DNA from: Alteromonas gilva | GTDB taxonomy: Bacteria; Pseudomonadota; Gammaproteobacteria; Enterobacterales; Alteromonadaceae | Assembly (NCBI RefSeq): GCF_028595265.1 | Contig: NZ_JAQQXP010000002.1 | Location: 186,001-250,000 of the forward strand | DNA: 64,000 bases | Direction: 5' to 3' | Shown here: one piece after another, positions 16,329-25,763 of the stretch | Layout of the letters: each line of letters opens with the position of its first letter | Position numbering within the stretch: position 1 is the first letter of the stretch | Translations under genes and position numbers: made by a program | Notes under the pieces: generated by a model | Database searches by the model: none | Seen by the model: the letters and a program-made list of their open reading frames with translations, nothing else | What the model was told of the DNA's origin: nothing

Positions 16329-18437
16329 GTGTATCTGTTTGAAGGGTTAAAACATAAGATTAGCGAATACTTGCCGCCTGAACGGGTTCAACTCGTGCAG
16401 GACGCTTTTGTATTGGCCCATGAAGCTCACGACGGGCAAATGCGCTCCAGTGGCGACCCCTACATAACCCACCCGGTGGCGGTCACCAGTATTCTGGCCG
16501 ACATGCACCTTGACCACGAAACCCTCATGGCAGCCTTGCTGCATGACGTGATAGAAGACACCCACTATAGTCAGGAAGATCTGGCCGATGCCTTTGGCAA
16601 AACCGTGGCTGATCTGGTGGAAGGGGTGAGCAAACTCGATAAAATTGCCTTTAGCAGCAAGCAGGAAGCCCAGGCCGAGAACTTCCGCAAGATGATGATG
16701 GCGATGGTGCAGGATATTCGGGTGATTCTCATCAAATTGGCCGACCGAACTCACAATATGCGCACCCTCGGGTCATTGCGGCCTGACAAACGCCGCCGTA
16801 TTGCCCTTGAAACCCTGGAAATCTATTCGCCAATCGCCCATCGACTGGGTATCCATGAAATCAAAAATGAACTTGAGGATCTGGGTTTTCAGGCCATGTA
16901 CCCAATGCGCCACCGTGCCCTTAAGTCGGCGGTTAAACAGGCGCGGGGAAATCGTAAGGAAATTATCGAGAATATCCGTCAGGAACTGGCGACCCGTTTA
17001 GCAGAATACGCTATCGAATCGACCGTGGTAGGGCGCGAAAAGCATTTGTACTCCATTTACCGCAAAATGAAGAACAAAGAAAAGATGTTCAACGAAGTGA
17101 TGGATATCTATGCGTTTCGTATTGTGGTGAATTCGGTGGACGATTGTTATCGCTCGTTAGGTGCCATGCATGGTTTATTTAAACCTATTGAAACGCGGTT
17201 TAAAGACTACATTGCCATACCGCGCACCAACGGCTATCAGTCGCTGCACACCTCGTTGGTGGGCCCCCATGGTATTCCGGTTGAGGTGCAAATTCGCACC
17301 CATGCCATGGACCAGATGGCCGATAAAGGCGTGGCAGCACACTGGCTGTATAAGGAGTCCAGTGATGACACCACGGCCCAGTTGCGTGCCCGCAAGTGGA
17401 TGCAATCGTTACTCGAGCTGCAGCAAAGTGCCAGTTCATCATTTGAATTTATTGAGAGCGTAAAAACCGATTTATTCCCTGACGAAATTTACGTGTTTAC
17501 GCCGGATGGCCGTATTATTGAATTACCAGCCGGTGCCACCGCGGTTGACTTTGCCTACGCGGTGCATTCTGATATTGGCAATACCTGTGTTGGGGTGCGC
17601 GTGGAGCGGCGTAACTTTAGTCTGAGTAAACCGCTGCAAAACGGTCAGACGGTGGAAATTATCACCTCGCCACGGGCAAAACCCAATGCCAACTGGTTGA
17701 ACTTTGTAGTGAGTGCCAGAGCGCGCACACGTATTCGCCAATACTTACGTAAACAGCGCTCCAAAGAAGCGCTGAATATGGGTAACCGCTTACTTCGCCA
17801 TGCCTTAGGCGTGGTAAAGCTGGACGATATCAGCCAGCAGGACGTGGATCGCGTCGTAACCGAAACCAAACACGACTCTTTCGACGACTTGCTCATTGAT
17901 ATTGGCTTAGGCAACGAACTCAGCGCCATTGTTGCACGGCGTCTGCTCGGTGATACAGAAGACTTACCGGAAAGAAAAGGCAATGTGGCCATTCGCGGCA
18001 CTGAAGGTTTGCTGGTCACCTATGCTCGCTGTTGCCACCCTATCCCCGACGATGAGATAGTGTCGGTATTGAGCCCGGGTAAAGGCATGACAATTCACCA
18101 AACCGGCTGCCCGAATATTCGTAAGCTGGCTAAAGAAGAGCCACATCGGGTGCTCAGCATGACCTGGGACAGCGAACCGCAGGGCGAATTTAAAGCGTCA
18201 TTGCGCATTGAGTTAATTAATCACCAGGGAACGCTGGCCAATTTAACCAACAATATTTCAGCGTGTGACTCAAATATTATTGGCCTGCAAACCGAAGAAA
18301 AAGAAAGCAACATCTACTTTGTAGACATTGAGTTAACTACTTATAACCGGGTACATCTGGCCAATGTGATGCGTAAGATCCGCACCATGCCAGAGGTACA
18401 GCGCGTGTCACGACACAGTCAGTCGCGCCATCATTAA
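16329..18437 (+). CDS. spoT: Bifunctional (p)ppGpp synthetase/hydrolase SpoT
   Basis: 702 aa stringent-response enzyme. The HD hydrolase domain carries HPVAV and LLHDVIEDT (His-Asp at 72-73), followed by VEGVSKLDK and LADRTHNMRTL. The RelA/SpoT synthetase domain has REKHLYSIYRKM, DIYAFRIVV and NGYQSLHTSLVGPHG. TGS (FPDEIYVFTPDGRI) and a C-terminal ACT domain (SLRIELINHQGTLANLTNNI) complete the architecture. The start is GTG, giving MYLFEGL as in E. coli SpoT. In E. coli trmH and recG follow spoT; here ridA, a thioredoxin-like gene and a paiB gene lie between spoT and recG. Confidence 0.97.
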   Translation: MYLFEGLKHKISEYLPPERVQLVQDAFVLAHEAHDGQMRSSGDPYITHPVAVTSILADMHLDHETLMAALLHDVIEDTHYSQEDLADAFGKTVADLVEGVSKLDKIAFSSKQEAQAENFRKMMMAMVQDIRVILIKLADRTHNMRTLGSLRPDKRRRIALETLEIYSPIAHRLGIHEIKNELEDLGFQAMYPMRHRALKSAVKQARGNRKEIIENIRQELATRLAEYAIESTVVGREKHLYSIYRKMKNKEKMFNEVMDIYAFRIVVNSVDDCYRSLGAMHGLFKPIETRFKDYIAIPRTNGYQSLHTSLVGPHGIPVEVQIRTHAMDQMADKGVAAHWLYKESSDDTTAQLRARKWMQSLLELQQSASSSFEFIESVKTDLFPDEIYVFTPDGRIIELPAGATAVDFAYAVHSDIGNTCVGVRVERRNFSLSKPLQNGQTVEIITSPRAKPNANWLNFVVSARARTRIRQYLRKQRSKEALNMGNRLLRHALGVVKLDDISQQDVDRVVTETKHDSFDDLLIDIGLGNELSAIVARRLLGDTEDLPERKGNVAIRGTEGLLVTYARCCHPIPDDEIVSVLSPGKGMTIHQTGCPNIRKLAKEEPHRVLSMTWDSEPQGEFKASLRIELINHQGTLANLTNNISACDSNIIGLQTEEKESNIYFVDIELTTYNRVHLANVMRKIRTMPEVQRVSRHSQSRHH

Positions 18438-18463
18438 TTTATTTTTTTCAAACAGGATTCAAC

Positions 18464-18850
18464 ATGGCAAAGTCAATTATTCAAACAGATAAAGCGCCAG
18501 CGGCAATTGGCACTTACAGCCAGGCAGTAAAAGCCGGTACTACGGTCTATTTATCGGGCCAGATCCCACTGGTACCTGAAACCATGGAACTGGTATCACA
18601 GGATTTTGCTGAGCAGGCGACCCAGGTGTTTGAAAACCTCAGTGCGGTATGTGAAGCAGCTGGCGGTAAGGTTAACGACCTGGTAAAAGTGAATATCTAT
18701 TTGCTTGATCTGGGCCATTTTGCAACGGTCAACGAGATCATGGCGAAGTATTTCTCTAAGCCTTATCCGGCTCGCGCTGCCATTGGTATTAAAGAATTAC
18801 CTAAAGGCGCGCAAATCGAAATCGATGGTGTGATGGAATTACCAGAGTAA
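18464..18850 (+). CDS. ridA: RidA family reactive-intermediate deaminase
   Basis: 128 aa, hydrolyses reactive enamine/imine products of PLP enzymes such as 2-aminoacrylate. The sequence KAPAAIGTYSQAVKAGTTVYLSGQIP and the C-terminal YPARAAIGIKELPKGAQIEID match RidA, and the Arg in PARAAI corresponds to the ligand-binding arginine. A ribosome site AGGA precedes the ATG. It lies 26 bases after spoT and is followed by a terminator, so it probably belongs to the same transcript. Confidence 0.95.
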   Translation: MAKSIIQTDKAPAAIGTYSQAVKAGTTVYLSGQIPLVPETMELVSQDFAEQATQVFENLSAVCEAAGGKVNDLVKVNIYLLDLGHFATVNEIMAKYFSKPYPARAAIGIKELPKGAQIEIDGVMELPE

Positions 18851-18882
18851 GCTACGCCGTTTTTCGATAGCTGTAGTGAAAG

Positions 18883-18910
18883 AAAAAGACCCCACGCCGG
18901 GTCTTTTTTT
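18883..18910 (+). terminator. Terminator after ridA
   Basis: AAAAAGACCC and GGGTCTTTTT form a 10-bp stem with a 6-base loop, running into seven T residues. The A-tract on the 5' side makes it potentially bidirectional. Confidence 0.9.
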
Positions 18911-18943
18911 ATTACGTTCATTTTTATTAACCTGAGACAATTT

Positions 18944-19579
18944 ATGCGATTTGCGTTTAAGCTTTTGTGTATTGCGCTATTTTTTACCCTGCAATCAACC
19001 AGTGCTCTGTCGAAAACCATCGCCACGGAGGCCGGTGCAGTAACGCCTTTGCTCAATGGTGTGCAAATACCCGCAGTGACCCTGCATTACCCTGACGGCT
19101 CACCCGTCAGTCTGGCTGCGCTGACGATGCAAAAGCCAACCATTATTATGTTCTATCGTGGTGGCTGGTGTCCGTACTGCAACCAACAATTTGCCGAGCT
19201 AGGAAGGGTTGAAAAAGACCTCATCGCACTGGGATATCAGATTCTGGCTGTCTCACCACAAACACCCGATGCATTGCAATCACAAGCGCTCGACACTGAA
19301 ATGATGGTAACCCAACTGTCAGATGTGGACTTATCGGCAATCCGCGAATTTGGCGTTGGGTTTTACGTGGATAACACCACAGCCGAACGTTATAAAACGT
19401 ACAATATTGACTTAACAAAAGATGAGACCGGTACGCCAGTGCTGCCCGCTCCGGCGGTATTCATTGTCGATAAAAAAGGCCTGGTACAATTCAGTTATGT
19501 TAACCCCGATTTTAAAGTACGTCCCTCGGCGGCGCTGATAAAGACAGTGGCCACCGTACTGGCCGGCGAAATGGACTAA
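18944..19579 (+). CDS. Exported thioredoxin-fold / AhpC-TSA-like protein
   Basis: 211 aa. An N-terminal signal peptide (MRFAFKLLCIALFFTLQ) ends near residue 24. The thioredoxin-like fold contains the CxxC motif in YRGGWCPYCNQQFAEL, followed by LGYQILAVSPQTPD and a cis-proline region (LPAPAVFIVDKKG). This is the peroxiredoxin-like AhpC/TSA group with a CPYC centre, probably a periplasmic thiol oxidoreductase or peroxidase. It ends tail to tail with the paiB-like gene, overlapping it by 4 bases. Confidence 0.82.
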   Translation: MRFAFKLLCIALFFTLQSTSALSKTIATEAGAVTPLLNGVQIPAVTLHYPDGSPVSLAALTMQKPTIIMFYRGGWCPYCNQQFAELGRVEKDLIALGYQILAVSPQTPDALQSQALDTEMMVTQLSDVDLSAIREFGVGFYVDNTTAERYKTYNIDLTKDETGTPVLPAPAVFIVDKKGLVQFSYVNPDFKVRPSAALIKTVATVLAGEMD

Positions 19580-20202
19580 TCAATTTCTTCGTTGGCATAA
19601 CCAATATCGTGGCGCTGCATGTAATTGAGCAGCGCTAACGATTCATAATTATCTGTACTGCGCAGCCCTTTACTCACACCGGCCTGATCGGCCTGGCTTT
19701 TGTGTTGGCCTAACTTGCGTACGCCCTTAAGATGTTCCACGTGCAAGGTAATACCGACAATTCCCTTTAGCAGCTTTTGTCTGTAGACATCATAAGCCTC
19801 CCCTGCCTCCTGTTGGGCAAAGTCAGGTTCAAAGGTGGCCATGAGCTCATCTATTGCGGCCAGTAACTCGCTGTCAGTCATAATTTGTAAGGTGCCTTTG
19901 GCATGCACCGCAACATAATTCCAGGTAGGTACGTTTGGTTCACTGGCATACCATTTAGGTGAAATATACGCATGGGGACCACTGAACACGGCCAGTGCCG
20001 GGGTGTTATCGAGTGCGCGCCAATGCGGATTGCCCCGTGCAACATGGCCGAGCAGCGTCACTGAATTGCCCTGCAAATTTACCAGCATTGGTAAGTGTGT
20101 TGCCTGGAGATCGCCGGTGGTGAGCACGGCAAAGGGGTATTGTTCAATAAAGGCGAGCTGTTGCGCTTGCCCGGTAAAAGCAAAGGCGGCGGGTACAAAC
20201 AT
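19576..20202 (-). CDS. PaiB-family FMN-binding protein
   Basis: 208 aa, PaiB_N/FMN-binding split-barrel family, named after a Bacillus protein that represses degradative-enzyme and sporulation genes. Recognisable are MFVPAAFAFTGQAQQLAFIE at the N-terminus, FSGPHAYISPKWYA, VPTWNYVAVHAKG and the C-terminal KLLKGIVGITLHVEHLKG...KLGQHKS. A direct DNA-binding role is not evident; a flavin-dependent redox role is equally possible. Convergent with the thioredoxin-like gene. Confidence 0.85.
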   Translation of the reverse strand: MFVPAAFAFTGQAQQLAFIEQYPFAVLTTGDLQATHLPMLVNLQGNSVTLLGHVARGNPHWRALDNTPALAVFSGPHAYISPKWYASEPNVPTWNYVAVHAKGTLQIMTDSELLAAIDELMATFEPDFAQQEAGEAYDVYRQKLLKGIVGITLHVEHLKGVRKLGQHKSQADQAGVSKGLRSTDNYESLALLNYMQRHDIGYANEEID

Positions 20203-20512
20203 AGTTTATCAAGAGTATATAACCAGGACTTTGATAGTACGCGAATTACCCGGCCCCACAAAGGCATTATCGCTATTTGGCTGCGCTCTTTATGTAGTAG
20301 TGGGTGCGATGGTGCCGGGCCAGAGTTCAGTTGTTACCGGCCACTTACTCCGCTACCGTGGGTGATTTTAACACTGTGGCAAGTGCTAACCAGGTTAAAG
20401 TATGAACGACGCACAACCGCGGTGTGAGCTGGCTTGTGCTTTGGTACTCGCTTTGGCTAAGCGGTTGATTTACACTGCATAGCGACTTAATAAAGAAGGA
20501 AGTCTGCTGATT
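20203..20512. other. Non-coding gap between paiB-like gene and recG
   Basis: 310 bases with no supported gene. It must contain the divergent promoters of the paiB-like gene and recG. AAGGAAG at about 20496-20502 is the recG ribosome site. Short frames in this stretch look non-coding. Confidence 0.5.
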
Positions 20513-22594
20513 ATGCGGTCTGAAACGTCGCTGGCGACCATGCCAATTACCCAGCTAAAGGGCGTTGGGGCAAAAGTGGCCGAGAAGCTGGCAAAAATTA
20601 ACCTGGCAACTGTGCAGGACATACTGTTTCATTTGCCCGCCCGTTATGAAGACCGCACCCGTATATATGCGATTGGTGATTGTTTGCCTTTTACCCATGT
20701 CAGTGTTGTGGGGGAGGTAAAGTCGGCGGATATTCAGTACGGTAAAAAACGCATGTTGGTGGTAAAGCTCAGTGACGGCACGGGCACCATTTCGCTGCGC
20801 TTTTTTCACTTTGGCGCGGTGCAACGCACAATGATGACGCCGGGTAATCGTATTCGCTGCTTCGGTGAAGTGCGTACCGGTAAATGGGGGCTGGAAATGA
20901 TGCACCCGGAATTTTCATTGATTGACGAAGACGCCCCGCCCGTAGAAGACACCCTCACCCCGGTGTACCCCACCACCGAAGGTATTAAGCAGCTCACCTT
21001 ACGAAACCTCACGGAGCAGGCCCTGGGCTTACTGGCCAAAGGCGGGCTGGCAGATCTGCTCCCGGAAGGCATGTACCAGCAACAAGTGAGTCTGCTGGAC
21101 GCGCTGAAACTGGTTCACCGCCCGCCACCCGATGTGGCGCTGCAGGAACTCGAAAACGGCGAGCATCCGGCGCAAATGCGTTTGATACTGGAAGAATTAC
21201 TGGCGCAACATCTAAGTGTACTCAAAATTCGCCAGCAAAGTGATAAACAGCCCGGTATTGCCATCGATGTGAATCATGAGCTGGTTGGCAAATTACTCGA
21301 CCAATTGCCCTTTTCACCCACCGGCGCGCAGCAACGGGTCACAGCGGATATTCAACGCGATATGACCTTAGGTAAGCCCATGATGCGTCTGGTGCAGGGC
21401 GATGTGGGGTCAGGTAAAACCCTGGTGGCGGCGCTGGCGGCGCTGTCAGCCATTGGCGCTGGCTATCAGGTCGCGTTAATGGCGCCGACTGAGTTGCTGG
21501 CCGAGCAACACGCCAATAATTTTCGTGACTGGCTGGCGCCGTTGGGGATCGAAGTTGGCTGGCTGGCCGGCAAACTTAAAGGCAAGGCCAGAGCCGAGAC
21601 CCTTGAGCGCCTGGCGCAGGGTGAAATACAAATGCTGGTGGGCACCCATGCCATTTTTCAGGAGCAGGTGACCTATCATCAACTGGCACTGGTCATTGTT
21701 GACGAGCAGCACCGTTTTGGTGTGCACCAACGCCTGGCGTTACGCGAAAAAGGCGAACAACAGGGGCGCTTTCCGCATCAGTTAATTATGACAGCAACCC
21801 CCATTCCACGAACGCTAGCCATGACCGCCTACGCCGACCTCGACACATCTGTAATTGACGAGTTACCGCCGGGGCGAACACCGGTTAAAACCGTTGCACT
21901 GCCGGATACCCGTCGCGGTGACGTAATCGAGCGGGTACGTGAAGCCTGCCAGCAGCAGTCCCGTCAGGCCTATTGGGTGTGTACCTTAATTGATGAATCA
22001 GAAGTACTGCAATGTCAGGCGGCCGAGGATACCGCCGTGATCCTGCAAACCGCTCTGCCGGATTTACGTATAGGACTGGTGCATGGCCGGCTTAAAGCGG
22101 TCGAAAAGCAGGCAATCATGACCGCGTTTAAAGCCGGAGAGCTGGACTTGCTGGTGGCGACAACGGTGATCGAAGTCGGCGTAGACGTACCCAATGCCAG
22201 TTTAATGATTATCGAAAACCCGGAGCGGCTTGGTCTGGCTCAGCTTCACCAGTTGCGCGGCCGGGTGGGGCGTGGTGCGGTCGAGAGTCATTGTGTATTA
22301 ATGTACCAAAGTCCACTGTCTAAAACGGCAACAAAACGCCTGGCGGTGTTGCGTGAGTCGAATGATGGGTTTTATATTGCCCAACAGGATTTGGAAATTC
22401 GCGGGCCGGGAGAGCTGATGGGAACCCGACAAACGGGCATTGCCGAGCTGAGAATTGCCGATATTGTGCGTGATGCGGCGTTAATTCCGCAGGTGCAGGA
22501 CATTGCTGAGCGCTTATGGCAGGAATACCCCTCGCGGGCACAGGCAATTATTAATCGCTGGATAGGCGCCAGGGAGCACTACGGTCATGCTTAG
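20513..22594 (+). CDS. recG: ATP-dependent DNA helicase RecG
   Basis: 693 aa branch-migration helicase for Holliday junctions and stalled forks. The N-terminal wedge/OB region has LKGVGAKVAEKLAKINL and LPARYEDRT. The helicase core has Walker A VQGDVGSGKT, the DEQHRFG box, ATPIPRTLAM, and motif VI in QLRGRVGRG. The C-terminal ENPERLGLAQLHQL and IRGPGELMGTRQ are RecG-typical. Overlaps the downstream rsmJ by 8 bases. The gene normally follows spoT/trmH; trmH is not present between them here. Confidence 0.96.
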   Translation: MRSETSLATMPITQLKGVGAKVAEKLAKINLATVQDILFHLPARYEDRTRIYAIGDCLPFTHVSVVGEVKSADIQYGKKRMLVVKLSDGTGTISLRFFHFGAVQRTMMTPGNRIRCFGEVRTGKWGLEMMHPEFSLIDEDAPPVEDTLTPVYPTTEGIKQLTLRNLTEQALGLLAKGGLADLLPEGMYQQQVSLLDALKLVHRPPPDVALQELENGEHPAQMRLILEELLAQHLSVLKIRQQSDKQPGIAIDVNHELVGKLLDQLPFSPTGAQQRVTADIQRDMTLGKPMMRLVQGDVGSGKTLVAALAALSAIGAGYQVALMAPTELLAEQHANNFRDWLAPLGIEVGWLAGKLKGKARAETLERLAQGEIQMLVGTHAIFQEQVTYHQLALVIVDEQHRFGVHQRLALREKGEQQGRFPHQLIMTATPIPRTLAMTAYADLDTSVIDELPPGRTPVKTVALPDTRRGDVIERVREACQQQSRQAYWVCTLIDESEVLQCQAAEDTAVILQTALPDLRIGLVHGRLKAVEKQAIMTAFKAGELDLLVATTVIEVGVDVPNASLMIIENPERLGLAQLHQLRGRVGRGAVESHCVLMYQSPLSKTATKRLAVLRESNDGFYIAQQDLEIRGPGELMGTRQTGIAELRIADIVRDAALIPQVQDIAERLWQEYPSRAQAIINRWIGAREHYGHA

Positions 22595-23357
22595 TTTACC
22601 ACCGTTATTATTGTCAGCCGGTCAGGCAAGTGCGCCTTCGCCCGTGGAGCAAACGCTGATTGAGCAGGCCCGCAGCGTAGGGCTTAGCTGCACATCGAGC
22701 ACCGACGCTGAGCTTGCTTTGCAAATATGCGACGGTGCACTGCAACTCTACGATCTTAATGAGCCCCAGGGCAAAGGTGTAATTGTTGACTTTTTGTCGG
22801 GGCAGAGTGCTTATCGCCGCGCCAAAGGCGGCGGCAGTAAAGAGCCTATCGCCAGGTCTTTGGGAATAAAGACCGGACAGCCCTTAACCATACTGGATGC
22901 AACACCCGGTTTAGGCCGTGACGCCTTTGTGCTGGTGGCATTAGGGGCCAGCGTTACCCTGGTTGAGCGTTCGCCGGTAGCCTATATGTTATTAGCTGAT
23001 GGTTTGAGACGGTTGGCGCTGAGTGAGCCCGAACTGGCCGCCCGGTTTACCTTACTCCACGCCAATAGCACTGACTATATGCAGCAGCAAAGTGCGAAAA
23101 GCGTCGATGCCGTGTATCTGGATCCTATGTTTCCCCACCGTAAAAAGTCGGCGCTGGTTAAAAAGGAAATGCGCTTGTTTCAGGCAATGCTGGGCACCGA
23201 TGAAGACGCCGACCTTTTACTTCCTGCGGCCCTGCACGTTGCGGCTAAACGCGTGGCCGTAAAGCGGCCCAATAATGCGCCGTTTCTGGCCGGCCAAAAA
23301 CCGTCGATGGCCATTACCAGTAAAAAGCATCGATTTGATGTGTATATTAATAACTAA
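22587..23357 (+). CDS. rsmJ: 16S rRNA (guanine1516-N2)-methyltransferase
   Basis: 256 aa, SAM-dependent modification of G1516 in 16S rRNA. Motif I is LDATPGLGRDAFVL, the active-site-like segment is YLDPMFPHRKKSALVKKEM, and VDFLSGQSAYRRAKGGG precedes the SAM-binding core, all typical of RsmJ (YhiQ/DUF548). The ATG lies inside the end of recG, giving translational coupling. Confidence 0.93.
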   Translation: MLSLPPLLLSAGQASAPSPVEQTLIEQARSVGLSCTSSTDAELALQICDGALQLYDLNEPQGKGVIVDFLSGQSAYRRAKGGGSKEPIARSLGIKTGQPLTILDATPGLGRDAFVLVALGASVTLVERSPVAYMLLADGLRRLALSEPELAARFTLLHANSTDYMQQQSAKSVDAVYLDPMFPHRKKSALVKKEMRLFQAMLGTDEDADLLLPAALHVAAKRVAVKRPNNAPFLAGQKPSMAITSKKHRFDVYINN

Positions 23358-23367
23358 ACCGTGCACA

Positions 23368-23395
23368 GCAAGCTACTATTACACCAGTGGCTTGC
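23368..23395 (+). terminator. Possible terminator hairpin after rsmJ
   Basis: GCAAGCTAC pairs with GTGGCTTGC (one G-U) with a 10-base loop, starting 11 bases after the rsmJ stop. No T-tract follows. Confidence 0.35.
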
Positions 23396-23483
23396 ACAAT
23401 GCGCAGGCTTTTATTTCTTCAATATTGGCATTAAGCTGTTATAGTCAATTGTTATAAAAAGATTAATTCCCCAGGAGAACAAC

Positions 23484-23960
23484 ATGATTCAAGTAGGTAG
23501 CACTTTGCCTGAAGTCACCTTTGGTTATATCGATGCGAAGGGTAAAACAACTAACCCGCACACTAACGATTTGTTCAATAACAAACGCGTGGTGGTGTTT
23601 GCCGTGCCCGGCGCCTTTACGCCTACCTGCTCCGAAGTTCACCTGCCTGGTTATGTGGCATTGGCCGACAAAATCAAAGCCAAGGGCATTGATACCATCA
23701 TTTGTTTGAGCGTTAACGATGCGTATGTAATGGATGCCTGGGGCAAGGCGCACAATGCCGAAGAAATTATGATGCTGGCCGATGGCAACGGTTATTTCAC
23801 TAAGAGCATTGGCCTGGATATGAATACCGGTGACTTTGGCGGTATTCGCTCAGTACGCTATTCCATGCTGGTGGAAGATGGCGAAGTCACTAAATTAAAC
23901 GTTGAAGATCCGGGGCGCTTTGATGTAAGCGACGCCGAAACCATGCTGAAAAGTCTGTAA
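23484..23960 (+). CDS. Peroxiredoxin (Prx5-type)
   Basis: 158 aa peroxidase reducing H2O2 and organic peroxides with thiol donors. The peroxidatic motif is VFAVPGAFTPTCSEVHLPGY, with the catalytic Cys at about residue 50 in PTCSEVH; VNDAYVMDAWGK and GGIRSVRYSMLVEDG further support the Prx5/AhpE-like group. There is no fused glutaredoxin domain, so reductant is supplied in trans. AGGAG lies 9 bases before the ATG. A terminator follows. Confidence 0.93.
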   Translation: MIQVGSTLPEVTFGYIDAKGKTTNPHTNDLFNNKRVVVFAVPGAFTPTCSEVHLPGYVALADKIKAKGIDTIICLSVNDAYVMDAWGKAHNAEEIMMLADGNGYFTKSIGLDMNTGDFGGIRSVRYSMLVEDGEVTKLNVEDPGRFDVSDAETMLKSL

Positions 23961-23983
23961 TAACAAATTTTTGCCAGCCTCAT

Positions 23984-24023
23984 AACGGGTTTATGATCAA
24001 CTGATCGCGTAAGCCCGTTTTTT
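23984..24023 (+). terminator. Terminator after the peroxiredoxin gene
   Basis: AACGGGTTTA pairs with TAAGCCCGTT (one G-U) around an internal TGATCA segment and is followed by TTTTTT. Confidence 0.8.
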
Positions 24024-24057
24024 GTTGGCTGTGAGTTGATGAACCGGGATGTTTAAG

Positions 24058-25665
24058 ATGTTAAATCAGATGTTGAATCGCACGTTGCAAAGGGTTTCCT
24101 TATTCTTACTGAGTGTAATATTAATGGCCTGTGCCGGAACGCAATCACCTAATCAGGTAACCGTGACTGGCGGTACTATTGAGGGCTCGCTGACCCCTCA
24201 GCTTGCCGTATTTAAGGGCATTCCATTTGCTGCCCCGCCGGTTGGTGACCTTCGCTGGCGTCCACCGCAGCCGGTAACCCCCTGGCAGGGCGTAAAACAG
24301 ACCACTGATTATGGCAACGATTGTATGCAGTTGCCTTTCCCAAGCGATGCTGCGCCATTGGGTAAAACACCGGCAGAAGACTGCTTGTACGCGAACGTCT
24401 GGGCGCCCAAAGATGCCGATGGCACAACCCCGGTGCTGGTATGGATTTATGGTGGCGGTTTTGTGAATGGCGGATCATCCCCTGAGGTTTACGATGGCAG
24501 TAAATTTGCCCAACAAGGCGTGGTCTTTGTGAGCTTTAATTATCGCCTGGGGCGGTTTGGCTTTTTTGCTCACCCGGCACTGACTGATGAAGCGCAGGAA
24601 AATGGTGACATGCTCGGCAACTATGCTTACATGGATCAAATTGCGGCGCTTAAATGGGTGCATAATAACATCTCGTCGTTTGGCGGCGATCCCGATAATG
24701 TCACTATTATGGGCGAATCAGCGGGTGGCGGCTCGGTACTGGCTATGATGCAGGCCGAACAGGCACGCGGGTTATTCGATCGGGCAATTATTATGTCTGG
24801 CGGTGGCCGTTCGTTATTTGGCGACCGCAAGGTTAGCGAAGCTACTCAGGAATCCTTATCCGGCGAACAATACGGCCTCAACTATGCCGAAAAGCACGGT
24901 ATTACAGGTACCGATGCCGAAGCGCTTGCCGCACTGCGGGCGCTTGATGCCGAAACAGTGGTAGACGGGCTTAACCTGGCAGCGATGTTTAACCCCGCGC
25001 AGACCAATAAACCCACCTGGGCTGGGGGCCCTATGCAGGATGGCGAACTCATTACACAGACAATCAGCGATGCATTGCAACAAGGAAACCTTGCCGATGT
25101 GGATGTGATGGTGGGGGCAACCAGTATGGATATTGGTGGTAATCCTTTTAAGGATAAAGACGCCCTGTTTGCATCGTTTGGCGAGTACGCGGAGCAGGCG
25201 CGGAAGGTTTACGATCCCAGCGGCCAGGCGCCATTTCAGGTAGTTGGTTACGCTGTAGGTCAGGATCGCACTATGCAGGAGCCGGCTCGTTACATTGCCG
25301 AGCAAATGACCAGCCACGGGCAGCAAGCGTACTACTATCGGTTTGGTACGGTAGCGCAAAGCAGTGACAACCCAGGCGCGCCCCATGCGTCGGACATTCC
25401 GTTCTTCTTTGATACCGTTGCCGAAAAGTATGGTGATGCGCTCACGCAGCAGGATCAGGCCGCGGCCTCTGCTATTCATCAGTATATTGTGAGCTTTGCT
25501 AAAACGGGTAAACCTGTCAGTGACAACGCGGCGCAGTGGCAGGTCTTTGCGCCTGAGCAATCCAATATGTTGAATATGACCCGCAACGGCGATATGCAAC
25601 ATGGTACTGATCCCTGGAAAGCACGACTGGATGTGGTGAAAGCCGCCGTAGAAAGCAGCAATTAA
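24058..25665 (+). CDS. Type-B carboxylesterase lipoprotein
   Basis: About 535 aa, carboxylesterase/acetylcholinesterase-like fold. The N-terminal hydrophobic stretch ends in the lipobox LMAC (Cys followed by Ala), so it is probably a membrane lipoprotein. FKGIPFAAPPVGDLRWRPP, ADEDCLY-like AEDCLYANVW and the oxyanion loop IYGGGFVNGG are typical. The nucleophile is Ser221 in GESAGGGSV. The catalytic His candidate is in GAPHASDIPFFF. ATG 24058 has GGGA at 8 bases; ATG 24049 is an alternative start. The substrate is unknown. Confidence 0.88.
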   Translation: MLNQMLNRTLQRVSLFLLSVILMACAGTQSPNQVTVTGGTIEGSLTPQLAVFKGIPFAAPPVGDLRWRPPQPVTPWQGVKQTTDYGNDCMQLPFPSDAAPLGKTPAEDCLYANVWAPKDADGTTPVLVWIYGGGFVNGGSSPEVYDGSKFAQQGVVFVSFNYRLGRFGFFAHPALTDEAQENGDMLGNYAYMDQIAALKWVHNNISSFGGDPDNVTIMGESAGGGSVLAMMQAEQARGLFDRAIIMSGGGRSLFGDRKVSEATQESLSGEQYGLNYAEKHGITGTDAEALAALRALDAETVVDGLNLAAMFNPAQTNKPTWAGGPMQDGELITQTISDALQQGNLADVDVMVGATSMDIGGNPFKDKDALFASFGEYAEQARKVYDPSGQAPFQVVGYAVGQDRTMQEPARYIAEQMTSHGQQAYYYRFGTVAQSSDNPGAPHASDIPFFFDTVAEKYGDALTQQDQAAASAIHQYIVSFAKTGKPVSDNAAQWQVFAPEQSNMLNMTRNGDMQHGTDPWKARLDVVKAAVESSN

Positions 25666-25710
25666 ATCACGCAAACCGTATTAACCATGCTCTGCCTGAC
25701 CTATAATACG

Positions 25711-25737
25711 CCGCTCTGCAGGGGCAGAGCGGGTTTT
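25711..25737 (+). terminator. Terminator after the carboxylesterase gene
   Basis: CCGCTCTGC pairs with GCAGAGCGG over a 4-base loop and is followed by GTTTT. A TATAAT sequence at 25702-25707 lies just before it and may be coincidental. Confidence 0.65.
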
Positions 25738-25763
25738 AAAGAGCTTGGTTTGGAGAGCGTGGT

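Noticed and set aside
20003..20365. 120-codon plus-strand frame antisense to the PaiB gene
   Set aside because: It mostly overlaps the paiB-like CDS and its tail reads as arbitrary sequence.
24856..25674. Long minus-strand open frame (about 272 codons) opposite the carboxylesterase
   Set aside because: It is the antisense shadow of a well-conserved gene with clear catalytic motifs and shows no domain or ribosome site of its own.
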